The notes: generated from the sequence alone by a model not told the origin. Shown: positions 44,758-54,435, numbered from the stretch's first letter. The stretch: 64,000 bases of DNA from Pontibacter liquoris (GCF_022758235.1 NZ_JALEBG010000001.1:434001-498000); one strand, 5' to 3'. Numbers and translations: made by a program.

Positions 44758-45100
44758 GTATGATCAGTTTTTAAAACTTTTCAACTTTTAGCCATCCTCT
44801 TTAACGTGGTTCTGTGTGGTAAGGTTGTGAAAAGCTGAAAAAAAGTTAAAATATTTTTTCAGGATCAGTTCTTTAACGCTTTTTGAATAGGTAATGTCTT
44901 GATTTTCAATGCGTAACAGGTAGTTTGGTGGTTGTTCAATTTCGGCTTTATACTTGGTCCTGCACGGCCTTTGCACGTTTGCGTGTTGCCAGCCTGCCCG
45001 CAACATACCAGCTGTTTATACTTTTCTAAATAAAGCGGCCGGTACAACGTTCTAAGTGCGTTCGCAGTAGAACAGGCATAAAGTTATTTTACCACCGAAA

Positions 45101-46195
45101 ATGGACGAGCACAGTAACCAGGAAATTTTTACGCATCTGATCAGGGAAACAAACAGGATGTTGTTTTCCTGGGATGTAGCGGAGGCTTCGTTTTCTTATC
45201 TCAGCAAAGGGTTCCGGCTGTATATCGAACAGGCCCTGGGAAGTAATGCTGTTTCAAATCCGGCGATGCTCTTTGGTGCTATACATGCAGATGATAAACC
45301 TTACCTGCTCAGCGAGTACGAAGAGCTGTTGAAGGGCACCTTTAAGGAGAATGTTGAATTCCGGATTATCCTTCCTGACCTGTCGGAGCGCTGGCTGCAG
45401 GCAAGGCCGGAACTGGTTACGACCGGAGCGGGAGCTAAATTTGTAGCGGGGTATCTGGAGGATATTACCAACCAGAAAACAAACTTCAGTAACCTCGAAA
45501 AGTTTGCCACGAAGAAGAACTTCATTCTGGAGATCCTCTCACACGACCTGGCCGGGCCGCTGGCCAACATTCATGCCATGGCCGAAGTGCTTTATACCAA
45601 TACCGAGGACTATCAGAATGCCGAAGTGACCCAGATCGTCAGCCTTATCCGGGAAAGTTGTGCCAGAAGTATCCGCATGATCCGGGACCTGGTGCAGCAG
45701 GAGTTCCTGGAAGCAACGCACGCAGGACTGATAAAGAAAAGGGTTAACCTCTACCAAAAGCTCATGTGGGCAATAGAGCAGTATAAACAGGGCGAAAACC
45801 ATATTCAAAAAGATATCCGGTTTACAGCCTCCAGCGATACCATTTACGCTAACATAGACGAGAACAAGTTTATGCAGGTGATCAACAACCTGTTCTCCAA
45901 TGCGATCAAGTTCACGCATGATGACGGCATTATTGCTATCGACCTGCAGGAGCAGGAAGATGCCGTGCTGATCACCATGAAAGACAACGGCATCGGCATC
46001 CCGGAGAAATACCACCAGGAGCTGTTCGATAAATTTACCCCGGCCAGAAGAGAAGGACTGCGCGGCGAGCCCTCGACCGGGCTGGGTATGTCGCTCATCA
46101 AAACCATTGTGGAGTGGCACGATGCCCGCATCTGGTTCGAGAGCGAAGTAAACGGCGGCACAACGTTCTACATCGCGCTGCCCAAGCAGGAGTAA
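45101..46195 (+). CDS. Soluble PAS-containing histidine kinase
   Basis: 364 residues. The N-terminal 130 residues form a PAS/PAC-like sensor (FSWDVAEASFSYLSKGF, then VEFRIILPDLSERWLQARPELV and GYLEDITNQK). HisKA has the phospho-His in ILEILSHDLAGPLANI; HATPase_c has INNLFSNAIKFTHDD, MKDNGIGIPEKY and STGLGMSLIKTIV. No membrane segment. It stands alone without a response regulator next to it; the next gene is convergent. Confidence 0.88.
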   Translation: MDEHSNQEIFTHLIRETNRMLFSWDVAEASFSYLSKGFRLYIEQALGSNAVSNPAMLFGAIHADDKPYLLSEYEELLKGTFKENVEFRIILPDLSERWLQARPELVTTGAGAKFVAGYLEDITNQKTNFSNLEKFATKKNFILEILSHDLAGPLANIHAMAEVLYTNTEDYQNAEVTQIVSLIRESCARSIRMIRDLVQQEFLEATHAGLIKKRVNLYQKLMWAIEQYKQGENHIQKDIRFTASSDTIYANIDENKFMQVINNLFSNAIKFTHDDGIIAIDLQEQEDAVLITMKDNGIGIPEKYHQELFDKFTPARREGLRGEPSTGLGMSLIKTIVEWHDARIWFESEVNGGTTFYIALPKQE

Positions 46196-46242
46196 CGCTT
46201 TGCCTCTTTACAGGACCACTCTACTTTCAGAAGTATAAACGG

Positions 46243-47646
46243 TTATTTTGCTTTTACCTGCTGGGTGGTGGCAAGCACATCCTGGCGCTTCTGCGGCTCC
46301 TGCGTGAGCGTTGCCCATACCCATTCTCCTACTTTCTCTCCCTGCGCGGTTCCTTCAAAGGCTCCATCCCAGTAGTGAATACCGCCGTAAACCCGGCTGA
46401 TCGAAGTTTCCATGTACGTGTCTTTTAGCGATTTAAAGGAACGTACGCCATGGCCATAGGCATATTCGGTAGAGTCGGTAAAGGCTACGTTGTTGCCAAA
46501 AAGGTGGATCAACACGGTGCCAGCGGCAGCAGAGATGGCACTATGGCCGCTGACATATTCCGGGAAAGGAGGCGTTTCCAGAAAAGGCTGCCACTCCGGG
46601 TCAATGTTTTCGTTGATCACCGTAACAGGGCGAATGCGCGCGCTACGGTATTTTTCATCCCAACAAGCGATAAAGCCATCATACAGGGCAATGGAGGTGA
46701 ACGTGTACGCCTGCAGCGACTTCATCAGGTCCAGGTGCTGGTCTTTGGCAAGGGTTTGCACAATGGCCAGCCAGTGTCCGGCAGGGGTCATTTTCTTATC
46801 CACATACGAAGCATGGCCTTTTACATTGGTCACCACGGCGTTGTCGTCCCAGAAATAAGCAATGTCCTTTTGTTCCTGCGTCAGGTTTTTGGAGATATCG
46901 TATACCTGCCGCGTAAGCTTGTAAAATTCACTTTTCGGGTCGAGGCTGTACGCGGCCGCAGCTTTGGGCTTAAACTGCGTGCACGTATCCAGGGTAAGCA
47001 CCCGCATGGCGCTCCAGGTGGGCTCGCAGGCTTCGGCATAGTTGGGCGGCGTTGGCTGGTAAGAGCCAGGCGTTTTGGTATATGAATACCGCATCAGGGC
47101 CCGGGTTTGTTTATAGTTATCCTCGTTGGCATAGTGCAGCACATGTTGCGCTACCTGCTGGCCATAAGCAATGGAGCGGGTACGTACATCCTCAGGGATG
47201 CCCATCTTTTCATACTGATTGTAAACCTCCTTTTCATAGTTAGCCATTTCGGCCGTGGAGATGATCAGGGCTTTGCTGACAGAAATATAAGCGGCTATAC
47301 TTGCCAGCGGGAAGCAATAGTCCACGTCTTTTTCTGGGTTTGGAACTTGCTCAAAGCCCTTTACCCTGCCTGCCAGGCTCTCGAAGGCGGGGTATTGCTG
47401 CCGTAACGTTTCGTAAGCGGCCAGGTTGGTGTAAACATAAATGCGGCTGGCAACCGGCGGTTTAAAAATGTCGTGGACAATAAAGCTGGTCAGTTGCTGC
47501 GCCGTTTTATGAAACAAGGCAGGATCGGAAGCCGCTTTGTTGTATTCTTCTGCAGTAGCTTCTTTTTCTTCTGTCGTTAGCCTTTTACAGCTCCCAAAGG
47601 AGAGGCATACAAAAAGTGAAACCAGGAGTATAGACGGCTTAACCAT
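46243..47646 (-). CDS. Vanadium-dependent haloperoxidase/PAP2-superfamily lipoprotein
   Basis: 467 residues. Lipoprotein signal SLFVCLSFGSC, then a helical N-terminal region (ATAEEYNKAASDPALFHKTAQQL). The phosphate/vanadate-binding signature is complete: KYRSARIRP (K-x6-RP), YVSGHSAISAAAGTV (SGH) and SRVYGGIHYWDGAFEG (SR-x5-H). Members are either periplasmic phosphatases or vanadate haloperoxidases; sequence alone does not separate them. Start chosen at 47646 (MVKPSILLVSLF), 16 codons inside the longer open frame, because it begins the signal peptide. Confidence 0.88.
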   Translation of the reverse strand: MVKPSILLVSLFVCLSFGSCKRLTTEEKEATAEEYNKAASDPALFHKTAQQLTSFIVHDIFKPPVASRIYVYTNLAAYETLRQQYPAFESLAGRVKGFEQVPNPEKDVDYCFPLASIAAYISVSKALIISTAEMANYEKEVYNQYEKMGIPEDVRTRSIAYGQQVAQHVLHYANEDNYKQTRALMRYSYTKTPGSYQPTPPNYAEACEPTWSAMRVLTLDTCTQFKPKAAAAYSLDPKSEFYKLTRQVYDISKNLTQEQKDIAYFWDDNAVVTNVKGHASYVDKKMTPAGHWLAIVQTLAKDQHLDLMKSLQAYTFTSIALYDGFIACWDEKYRSARIRPVTVINENIDPEWQPFLETPPFPEYVSGHSAISAAAGTVLIHLFGNNVAFTDSTEYAYGHGVRSFKSLKDTYMETSISRVYGGIHYWDGAFEGTAQGEKVGEWVWATLTQEPQKRQDVLATTQQVKAK

Positions 47647-47830
47647 AGTAAAGGGGTGTTTGTGAGCAGCAGACGGCAGCCCTGCTGGTAGCATATTAAC
47701 CGGCAGGTAAGATAAGAAATTATTTATTTAATCCCTTTATATCCGGAAAGATCAGCCATATACTACAAACAGATCCTTTAATATTTTTGCGCACTTGTGC
47801 CTGATAACAGCAGGCACAAGCGCGCAAGGA

Positions 47831-48277
47831 TCAGAACTTAATGTAGCTCCAGCCTTCTTCTTGCTTCAGTACGATTTCGCCTACACCCATGGGCACGGTT
47901 ATAACGGCCGGCAGCAGCTCTTCTTTTGTAACGTGCATGGCTCGCATGGTATTCTCGCAGGCAGCAAATGTCACGCCTTTGGCCTGCAGGCTTTTAATTG
48001 CCTCGGCCGATCTGGTTTTAGCGGTCTGGATCATTTCCAGGCCTTTGCCATGGATCACCACTTCGATCTGGGCATCAGGCCAGCCGCGCTTGATATTATT
48101 CAGTTGCCTGAACAGACCGGCCTGCTGGGCCGAGTCGGCTGACACCACATCATACACAATGCGGTGTGCTGCGGCACGTGGCGTGGTGGTAGTTTTAGCG
48201 GTATTACTTGCCTGCGCAAAAGCTGCCGGTGTGGCCAGCAGGCAGAGTGCAAAAATTATGATCCCTGTATATTTCAT
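47831..48277 (-). CDS. Exported DsrE-family protein
   Basis: 148 residues with a signal peptide (KYTGIIIFALCLLATPAAFAQA). The mature part has a DsrE/DsrF-like alpha/beta fold: VVSADSAQQAGLFRQLNNIKRGWPDAQIEVVIHGKGLEMI, followed by LQAKGVTFAACENTMRAMHVTKEELLPAVITVPMGVGEIVLKQEEGWSYIKF. The single Cys in FAACENTM is the usual sulfur-relay position of this family. It could handle sulfane sulfur in the periplasm, fitting the sulfur genes further right. Confidence 0.85.
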   Translation of the reverse strand: MKYTGIIIFALCLLATPAAFAQASNTAKTTTTPRAAAHRIVYDVVSADSAQQAGLFRQLNNIKRGWPDAQIEVVIHGKGLEMIQTAKTRSAEAIKSLQAKGVTFAACENTMRAMHVTKEELLPAVITVPMGVGEIVLKQEEGWSYIKF

Positions 48278-48364
48278 AGGAAGCGAATTAAGATGTTACG
48301 TTTTATACATGTCAGACTTACAAATACTGCCCGGCACAAGTATGATCCTGTGCGGCGAGCAAAT

Positions 48365-48409
48365 AAAAAAGCATCCCGGCTGCTTCGTTTGCTGCCGGGA
48401 TGCTTTTTT
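48365..48409. terminator. Strong hairpin terminator, usable in both directions
   Basis: AAAAAAGCATCCCGGC (48365-48380) pairs with GCCGGGATGCTTTTTT (48394-48409). It lies 12 bp from the stop of the tlpA-like gene (minus) and ends that transcript before the DsrE gene. Confidence 0.92.
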
Positions 48410-48420
48410 GGTTGGTTGGG

Positions 48421-49050
48421 TTATTTTACCATACCTTGTAGAAAGTCGCGTACCTCTTTGGTGTCGTACTCGGCCATACCTTCCTGCTGTGCTACAATTT
48501 TGCCCTCCGGCGAGATTATGAACGTAGTAGGAATGGCATTGCTGTAAAACTCCTGTGGCAGCTGGCCGGCCGGCATGTATACCGGAAAGGTATAGCCTTT
48601 TTTGGAGATAAATTTCTTCACCTTGTCCATGCCACCCTCATCAAGCGAGAGCATCACAAAAGCGATTTTATCAGAGCCTACTTTCTCGTACAGTTTCTGG
48701 ATGTTAGGCATCTCGGCAATGCAGGGCGGGCACCAGGTGGCCCACAGGTTCATAAAGATCACCTTGCCTTTCAGGCTTTCAAACGAAACGGTTTTACCGT
48801 CCAGGCCTGCCATCCGGAAGCCGGTACCCACCATGGCCGGCGATGCGGTAGCAGGCGGCGTTGTTTCTACTGCTCTGGCAGCTTCAGTGGGCTGGGGTAC
48901 GTCGGCATTGCGGATGCCGGTAGCCAGTAAGAGGCGCTGCACCTGGCCAATGGCCTCGGTGTGCAGGCCGGTAAAGTATAAAAGCCCGAAAACAGCCAGC
49001 ATGACGGCCCAACCAGGTATATTTTTGATGGAAAATTTATGCTTGTTCAT
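48421..49050 (-). CDS. TlpA/ResA-type membrane-anchored thioredoxin
   Basis: 209 residues. One N-terminal membrane anchor (IPGWAVMLAVFGLLYFTG), a short linker rich in Ala/Pro/Thr, then a thioredoxin fold with the redox motif WATWCPPC and the cis-Pro segment AIPTTFIISPEG. Likely reduces disulfides or matures cytochrome c in the periplasm. Start at 49050 (MNKHKFSIKN) chosen because it precedes the anchor; the frame continues 22 codons upstream without family-like sequence. An AAGTATAA copy lies within the anchor codons near 48976. Confidence 0.88.
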   Translation of the reverse strand: MNKHKFSIKNIPGWAVMLAVFGLLYFTGLHTEAIGQVQRLLLATGIRNADVPQPTEAARAVETTPPATASPAMVGTGFRMAGLDGKTVSFESLKGKVIFMNLWATWCPPCIAEMPNIQKLYEKVGSDKIAFVMLSLDEGGMDKVKKFISKKGYTFPVYMPAGQLPQEFYSNAIPTTFIISPEGKIVAQQEGMAEYDTKEVRDFLQGMVK

Positions 49051-49208
49051 CTTGATTCTTTTGGATGTTAATTCTTGATTTACGCCTGTTCTGCTCGCAG
49101 AAGCTTGCGCAGGCAATTTGAGCGCCTGTAAGCAGTAAAACTAAAACAGGGCGCGAAAGTAGCGTTTGCCAGTCGTTTGCGGCATCAGCTTCTGTTAAAA
49201 GTAGCTTA

Positions 49209-49568
49209 TCAGGAAAACCGGGGCGGATCCGGTGCAGGCGGCAGGTCCGGGGACAGGTGCTTGCGGGCGTTCGTAACCGGAGCAAGGTGCAGCCCCGGCA
49301 AAGGAAAGCGTGCCGGGTAGTCCTGGGCTGCTAATACGGCATATTGCGGTGCGCTACAATCTGTCACGCTGTTGGCGGCGCTTTGTGGCGTGCGGTGCGT
49401 CTGGTGCTTCAGGCATTTGCCGGGGCAGGAGCGCTTTTGGGCATTATGGCTGTAGCGGCACGTCTTTGCTACCCGCTCTGAACCGTCAGCGCTACGCGAG
49501 CGGCTGTTCGGCGGCATCGCGAAAAGCAGCAAGAGCATTGTCAGAAATAAAAGCAGGTAATATCTCAT
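49209..49568 (-). CDS. Small exported Cys-containing protein of unknown function
   Basis: 119 residues with a strong signal peptide (MRYYLLLFLTMLLLLFAMP). The mature part is Ser/Pro rich and has four cysteines, in KTCRYSHNAQKRSCPGKCLKHQ and VTDCSAPQYAV. It resembles small Cys-containing exported proteins found near metal or sulfur genes in Bacteroidota, but no family name can be supported. It starts 83 bp after the MFS transporter stop on the same strand, so it could be the end of that operon. A shadow frame cannot be excluded. Confidence 0.5.
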   Translation of the reverse strand: MRYYLLLFLTMLLLLFAMPPNSRSRSADGSERVAKTCRYSHNAQKRSCPGKCLKHQTHRTPQSAANSVTDCSAPQYAVLAAQDYPARFPLPGLHLAPVTNARKHLSPDLPPAPDPPRFS

Positions 49569-49651
49569 TTTGTTTTAGACCAGCGGCATCGTTCAGGGTT
49601 TCTTTGTTGTCCTGGATATTCTGAACCGCGTCAGGCACGAAAGATAAGCAA

Positions 49652-50923
49652 TTAAGCCCCGCCAAGCAAACCTGCCGAAGCACACTCCTGGCTATGCCAG
49701 AGCAGTTTGCGGGTGCAGCACATGCGTATTTCAGACAATACGCCGGCCCCAATGGTCAGCGCAGCTGTGCCAAGCAAAACCGCTCCGATACCAAACAAAT
49801 CGCTGAACACGCCGGCTGCCACGGCACCGGCCACATACCCAAAGTCGCGCCAGAACCGGAAAATACCCAGGCTCTGCGGGCGCTGGCTCGGGTGCGTATT
49901 CTCGGCTACCACCGCCAGAAAGTTTGGGTAAACCAGGGCCGTGCCAGCGCCAAGTATAACCAGCGCTGCTACCAGCACCACGTACACATCTGCAAACAAC
50001 AGCAAGGCAATGGACAGGCCCTGCAGCAGCATGCCCATACTTAGCAGCTGCTTTTTGCAAAGGATGTCGCCGAGCCTGCCTGTTACTAGTTGCCCCAGTC
50101 CCCACACAGCCGGGTATATGCCGGCCAGCAGCCCTGTTTGGGTCAGCGAATAGCCTTTTGCTGTGAGCAGCAGCGGAAGCAGGCCCCAAAGGATGCCATC
50201 GTTCATGTTATTTACAAAGCCGCTTAGGGTAACAGAGCCCAGGTTGGCATGGCGCCAGGTGGTATCTTTCCAGATGTTGCCGAGCAGCGGAATGGTTGTT
50301 TGTGCAGTTTCTGTTTGCACGTGGGCCCGGGTATCGCGCACAAAGAATATCGTGAGCAAAACACCCGCCACCGAAAATCCGATGCCCGGCAGGAACGCAT
50401 ACGTGACATGGCCCGATGTAGCAGCCATGTAGCCCGCCAGGAACGAGACCAGCCCGACAGCCAGGTAACCGGCAAATTCGTTGATGCCCATGGCCAGGCC
50501 GCGGTTCTTTTCACCCACCAGGTCAATTTTCATCACCACCGTTGCCGACCAGGCCATCCCCTGGTTGATTCCCAACAGCAGGTTCGCTAAGATCACCCAT
50601 CCCCAGTTGCCGGCATACACCAGCAGCCAGGGCACCGGCAGGGCAAACAACCAGCCGATCAGCAGCAACTGCTTGCGCGTAAACCGCCCTGTGAGGCGAC
50701 CCATGAGCATGTTGGCTATTGATTTGGCCAGTCCGAACGCGACAATAAACGACAGCAGCGCTGTATGCCCGCTGATGCCGAAAACAGTTTCGGCAAACGT
50801 CGGAATAACCGAACGCTCCAGGCCTACCATCGCCCCTACAAACCCATTGATAAGCACCAGCAGCCAGAACTGCCCGGCATTCACTTTTAAACCAAGTTTT
50901 GTTTTGGAGGATGCGTGCTGCAT
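49652..50923 (-). CDS. Major facilitator superfamily transporter
   Basis: 423 residues with 12 hydrophobic segments. The loop between helices two and three reads LMGRLTGRFTRKQLLLIG, the usual MFS G-x3-D-R-x-G-R-R-like motif in degenerate form. A repeat-like loop GRLGDILCKKQLLSMG lies between the two halves. The gene sits downstream of the YeeE/YedE pair, so export or import of a sulfur compound is possible, though the substrate is unknown. AAGTATAA lies inside near 49951. Confidence 0.87.
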   Translation of the reverse strand: MQHASSKTKLGLKVNAGQFWLLVLINGFVGAMVGLERSVIPTFAETVFGISGHTALLSFIVAFGLAKSIANMLMGRLTGRFTRKQLLLIGWLFALPVPWLLVYAGNWGWVILANLLLGINQGMAWSATVVMKIDLVGEKNRGLAMGINEFAGYLAVGLVSFLAGYMAATSGHVTYAFLPGIGFSVAGVLLTIFFVRDTRAHVQTETAQTTIPLLGNIWKDTTWRHANLGSVTLSGFVNNMNDGILWGLLPLLLTAKGYSLTQTGLLAGIYPAVWGLGQLVTGRLGDILCKKQLLSMGMLLQGLSIALLLFADVYVVLVAALVILGAGTALVYPNFLAVVAENTHPSQRPQSLGIFRFWRDFGYVAGAVAAGVFSDLFGIGAVLLGTAALTIGAGVLSEIRMCCTRKLLWHSQECASAGLLGGA

Positions 50924-51014
50924 TTTAGGTGTCGTTTAGGTTATGAATATGCCCGGAAGCCTTTGCCAGCGCAAATGGCCCCGGTACATACCCCACTTTT
51001 AGCCAAAGTGTATC

Positions 51015-51428
51015 TTAATGCGGCAGCCGGTCTTTGATGACGCCATAAGTATAAGTACCTGCAATAGCACCTCCTATAGCCAGTACAATTGCCCAGTAGC
51101 CGTGCCCAATATTTACGAACATAGGCCCCGGGCAGGCACCTGTCAGCGCCCAGCCCAACCCGAAAATGATGCCGCCGATGAGGTAGCGCGATACAGCCTT
51201 TTCTTTGGGCGTAAATACGATCGGGTTGCCCTGGTAGTCGCGCAGCTTATACTTTTTGATCAGGAAGGTGGCAAGGGTGCCCAGTACTACGGCCGTGCCG
51301 ATAATGCCATACATGTGGAACGACTGGAAGCGAAACATCTCCTGGATACGGAACCACGAGATGGCTTCCGATTTGCTCATTACAATGCCAAACAAGATGC
51401 CGGCTAGTATAAATTTAAGTCCTTTCAC
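51015..51428 (-). CDS. YeeE/YedE-family membrane protein (short, second half)
   Basis: 137 residues with about four membrane helices. The conserved Cys motif WALTGACPGPMFVNIGHGYW is near residue 98, as in half-size YeeE/YedE (DUF6691) proteins. These pair with the longer YeeE form encoded just upstream (start 52050) and are thought to import thiosulfate-type sulfur through conserved cysteines. 64 bp separate the two genes. Confidence 0.88.
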   Translation of the reverse strand: MKGLKFILAGILFGIVMSKSEAISWFRIQEMFRFQSFHMYGIIGTAVVLGTLATFLIKKYKLRDYQGNPIVFTPKEKAVSRYLIGGIIFGLGWALTGACPGPMFVNIGHGYWAIVLAIGGAIAGTYTYGVIKDRLPH

Positions 51429-51492
51429 GGGAAGAAATATTATGAATTAAGAATTACGAATGAAGCTGCTTGCATTACATTAGTAAGCCAGC

Positions 51493-52050
51493 TTAAAAGA
51501 ACAGCGGCAGCAGTACGAAGGTGGTAAACAGCCCGCCGATAAAGAAACCGACAACCGCAATAAGCGATGGCAGCTGTAAATTAGACAGTCCGCTGATGGC
51601 GTGGCCTGAGGTACAGCCGCCGGCATAACGTGCCCCAAACCCGATGGCAAAGCCACCCAGCAGCAAAATCAGGAAGCCTTTTACAGTGAAAAGCGCCTCC
51701 AGGCTAAAGAGCTCCGCGGGTTGCATCCCGGCAGGTGCCGAAATGCCCAACTGATTTAGGTCCTCAATAGTGGCCGGGGAGATCTGTACCGCCTCGCCGG
51801 TAGAGAGAAACTGCGACGCAATAACGCCACCAAGTATGGCGCCAACTATAAACAGCAGGTTCCAGACCTGGGACCGCCAGTTAAAATCAAAAAAGGCGAC
51901 ATTTTTTCCTGCCCCGCAGGCCGCACAGATCGTGCGCAGGTTACTCGAAACACCAAAGGATTTTCCAAAAAACAGCAGCAGCACCATCACCAGGGCGATT
52001 ACTGCGCCCGATGTGTACCACGGCCATGGTTGCCTTAACAGCTCTAACAT
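51493..52050 (-). CDS. YeeE/YedE-family membrane protein (first half)
   Basis: 185 residues with about five membrane helices. The signature [26 protein letters not shown] carries the key cysteine. An additional Cys-x2-Cys lies in [16 protein letters not shown] near residue 42. With the 137-residue partner it forms a split thiosulfate/sulfur transporter. It follows the rhodanese gene by 82 bp, and the rhodanese promoter with its GTGAC dyad probably drives all three. Confidence 0.9.
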   Translation of the reverse strand: MLELLRQPWPWYTSGAVIALVMVLLLFFGKSFGVSSNLRTICAACGAGKNVAFFDFNWRSQVWNLLFIVGAILGGVIASQFLSTGEAVQISPATIEDLNQLGISAPAGMQPAELFSLEALFTVKGFLILLLGGFAIGFGARYAGGCTSGHAISGLSNLQLPSLIAVVGFFIGGLFTTFVLLPLFF

Positions 52051-52132
52051 ACTTTTTAGGTTATTTAAATGGATTATACACGAGCAAGGAAGGAGAAAGA
52101 ATGCCGCCTCCCTGCCTGTCTATTTTTATACT

Positions 52133-52462
52133 TTACTTGCGCGGCCAGGCACCGATACCGCCTGCCAGATTATAGGCTTTAAAACCTTCTTTGCTCATGG
52201 CATCGCAGGCAGCGCCACTCCGGTTGCCGCTGCGGCAAAACACGAAGTATTCTTTCTGCTTGTCCAGTGTTTTGAGTGCCTGCTGGAATTGAGCAGAAGT
52301 CACATCCAGGTTTCGAGCTCCTTCGATAGAACCTGCGGCAAATTCACCTGCGGTGCGTACGTCCAGCAGCTTGGCGTTGGATGTTTGCTGGTATTTTGTT
52401 TTGAAGGCGCCGCCGCCCAGCTCTTCGTAGTTTTTAGGGGCAGATTTAAATAGATTGAACAT
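52133..52462 (-). CDS. Single-domain rhodanese sulfurtransferase
   Basis: 109 residues. KLLDVRTAGEFAAGSIEGARNLDV leads to the active-site loop VFCRSGNRSGAAC with the catalytic Cys, followed by NLAGGIGAWPR. It moves sulfane sulfur between thiols in the cytoplasm. ATG 52462 (MFNLFKSAPKNYEEL) was chosen; the frame runs 30 codons further but through the promoter and near the regulatory dyad. First gene of a likely operon with the two YeeE/YedE genes. Confidence 0.92.
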   Translation of the reverse strand: MFNLFKSAPKNYEELGGGAFKTKYQQTSNAKLLDVRTAGEFAAGSIEGARNLDVTSAQFQQALKTLDKQKEYFVFCRSGNRSGAACDAMSKEGFKAYNLAGGIGAWPRK

Positions 52463-52909
52463 GGTGTAAGTAATTGATCGTAAAGGAATTAATTTACTGA
52501 TAACACTGCAAAGTTCAAAAAATAAGTTGCCTGGTTCAGTGACTTTCGTCACGTAGAATAATTTTATACTTAGGAGATTTCTCTTAGGGAGTTTACCATC
52601 TCCAAGTGCCTTTCAGAAGGACCGTATTATTTTCAAAACGATCGCTTTTCGGGGTGCATGTCGGTAAAGCATTTACTGAACATGTAAACATCCCCCTACC
52701 CCCTTCAAAGCAGGACTTTTTTCTTTTTCATTTGCTGGCGCGAGTTTGTAACCTGTGTCTTACCTATCCAGCCGGATTTGTAATCTGACTGGGGCAGAGG
52801 CCTAAACGGTAGCAAATCACAAGTATGGAGGCCCGTAAAATACTACCCTATTTATCAGAATGAAACGGCCCTGCCTTCGAAAGGGAGGGGGATGATTCTC
52901 TCCGCCTGC
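52463..52909. other. Intergenic region with the rhodanese promoter
   Basis: Holds the Crp-type dyad and -7-like box described separately and a TTATACTT copy near 52563. The rest (52600-52909) shows no gene; the 60-codon frame at 52606 lacks any domain or start signal. Confidence 0.5.
52509..52552 (-). promoter_or_regulatory. Crp/Fnr-type site plus -7 box, rhodanese-YeeE operon
   Basis: Dyad GTGACTTTCGTCAC at 52539-52552 (perfect 5-4-5). On the minus strand GAACTTTG (52509-52516) is the -7-like box (TAnnTTTG with one change). Dyad centre and box centre are exactly 33 bp apart, as at three other sulfur-gene promoters. Confidence 0.75.
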
Positions 52910-54322
52910 TTATTTCAGCGTGCTGGGGCAAACATAAGCTGTTGTCGGCACGGAAGTTCCGGCAATGGCTTTATAGCCGCCTTCTACGTTCACTATGTTG
53001 TCAAAGCCTCTTGCTTTCAGGATAGCCGCAGCGATCATGGAGCGGTAACCACCAGCGCAGTGCAGGTACATGGTTTCTTCTTTCGGCAGCTCCGCCAGGT
53101 GCTCGTTCAGGTAATCGAGGGGCACGCTCTGGGCTGTTACCACATGCTCGGCCTGGTATTCGCCGGGCTTGCGCACATCCACCACTTTCAGAGCATTGTT
53201 TTGCTCATACTCGCTTGCAAATGTTTCCGCAGAAATAGAAACAATGGTATCTGTTTCTTTGCCAGCCGCTTTCCAGGCTGCAAAACCACCTTTCAAGTAA
53301 CCCAAGGCATGATCGTAGCCCACGCGGGCCAGGCGGGTCACCACTTCTTCTTCGCGCCCTTCGTCGGCCACAAACAGGATGGGCTGCTGAATATCGGGTA
53401 TCAGCGCGCCCACCCAGGGTGCAAAGTTGCCGTCCAGGCCGATATTGATCGCATTCGGTATAAACCCAGCTGCAAACGTTTCGGGTTTGCGGGTATCCAG
53501 CACCAGAGCACCTGTTTCGTTGGCGGCTGCTTCAAAAGCCTCCGGCGAGAGCGCCTGCAGGCCCTGGCTCATAACCTGGTCAATATTGGTGTAGCCTTCC
53601 CTGTTCATTTTTACATTCAGCGGGAAATAGCCCGGAGGCGGCAGCAACCCTTCGGTCACTTCGTTCACAAACTCCTCCCGGGTCATATCGGCCCGCAGCG
53701 CGTAGTTGGACTGCTTCTGGTTGCGTAGCGTGTCGCTGGTTTCTTTGCTCATGTGTTTGCCGCAGGCCGAGCCCGCACCATGCGCCGGGTACACGATCAC
53801 CTCATCTGCCAACGGCATAATTTTGGTGCGCAGCGAGTCGTAGAGGAGGCCAGCCAGTTGGGCTTCGGTCAGGTCAGATTTTACAGCCAGGTCGGGGCGG
53901 CCCACATCGCCAATAAACAGGGTATCGCCCGAGAAGATCGCGTAGTTCTTGCCTTGCTCATCTTTCAACAAGTAAGTGGCAGACTCCATCGTATGGCCGG
54001 GGGTATGCAGCACCGTGATGGTGACATCACCCAGCTTCAGCATCTGGCCATCGGCAGCAATAAGGGCCGGAAACGTTGGCTGTGCATTCGGCCCGAAAAC
54101 GATCTCAGCGCCTGTTGCCCTGGCCAGGTCCACGTGCCCGGACACGAAGTCGGCATGGAAGTGTGTTTCCAGCACATACTTAATGCGCGCCTTGTCTTTT
54201 TCAGCTTTCGCTAAGTAGGGTTTTATTTCGCGCAGCGGGTCGATGATAGCGGCCTCGCCGTTGCTTTCGATGTAGTAAGCGCCTTGTGCCAGGCATCCGG
54301 TATAGATCTGTTCTACTTTCAT
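52910..54322 (-). CDS. Metallo-beta-lactamase-fold persulfide dioxygenase-like protein with two rhodanese domains
   Basis: 470 residues. The N-terminal MBL domain (about 1-245) has THFHADFVSGH (HxHxD), HTPGHTMESATY and FSGDTLFIGDVGRPD, as in ETHE1/Blh-type glutathione persulfide dioxygenases. Two rhodanese domains follow (about 262-350 and 372-465). The first has VADEGREEEV where the Cys loop should be and is inactive; the second has the active loop LHCAGGYRSMIAA. It would oxidise persulfides to sulfite and shift sulfur to thiols. Sulfite could then leave through the TauE protein upstream. A paralogue lies at 56792. Confidence 0.92.
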   Translation of the reverse strand: MKVEQIYTGCLAQGAYYIESNGEAAIIDPLREIKPYLAKAEKDKARIKYVLETHFHADFVSGHVDLARATGAEIVFGPNAQPTFPALIAADGQMLKLGDVTITVLHTPGHTMESATYLLKDEQGKNYAIFSGDTLFIGDVGRPDLAVKSDLTEAQLAGLLYDSLRTKIMPLADEVIVYPAHGAGSACGKHMSKETSDTLRNQKQSNYALRADMTREEFVNEVTEGLLPPPGYFPLNVKMNREGYTNIDQVMSQGLQALSPEAFEAAANETGALVLDTRKPETFAAGFIPNAINIGLDGNFAPWVGALIPDIQQPILFVADEGREEEVVTRLARVGYDHALGYLKGGFAAWKAAGKETDTIVSISAETFASEYEQNNALKVVDVRKPGEYQAEHVVTAQSVPLDYLNEHLAELPKEETMYLHCAGGYRSMIAAAILKARGFDNIVNVEGGYKAIAGTSVPTTAYVCPSTLK

Positions 54323-54391
54323 GGTAGCTGATGTTTATAGTATGGGTTTTATTTTCTGGTTCCGCTTGCCGCCTTACAGGCTGAGGAGCGG

Positions 54392-54435
54392 ACAAAATTC
54401 GCAAAATTTGAAGTCTTTGTCTGTAACTTATATCA
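54392..54435 (-). promoter_or_regulatory. Crp/Fnr-type site plus -7 box, MBL-rhodanese gene (52910-54322)
   Basis: GTAACTTATATCAC at 54422-54435 is a degenerate version of GTGAC-N4-GTCAC (two changes). GAATTTTG on the minus strand (54392-54399) is the -7-like box. Centres are exactly 33 bp apart, the same as in the three better sites, which raises confidence in this weak match. Confidence 0.6.
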
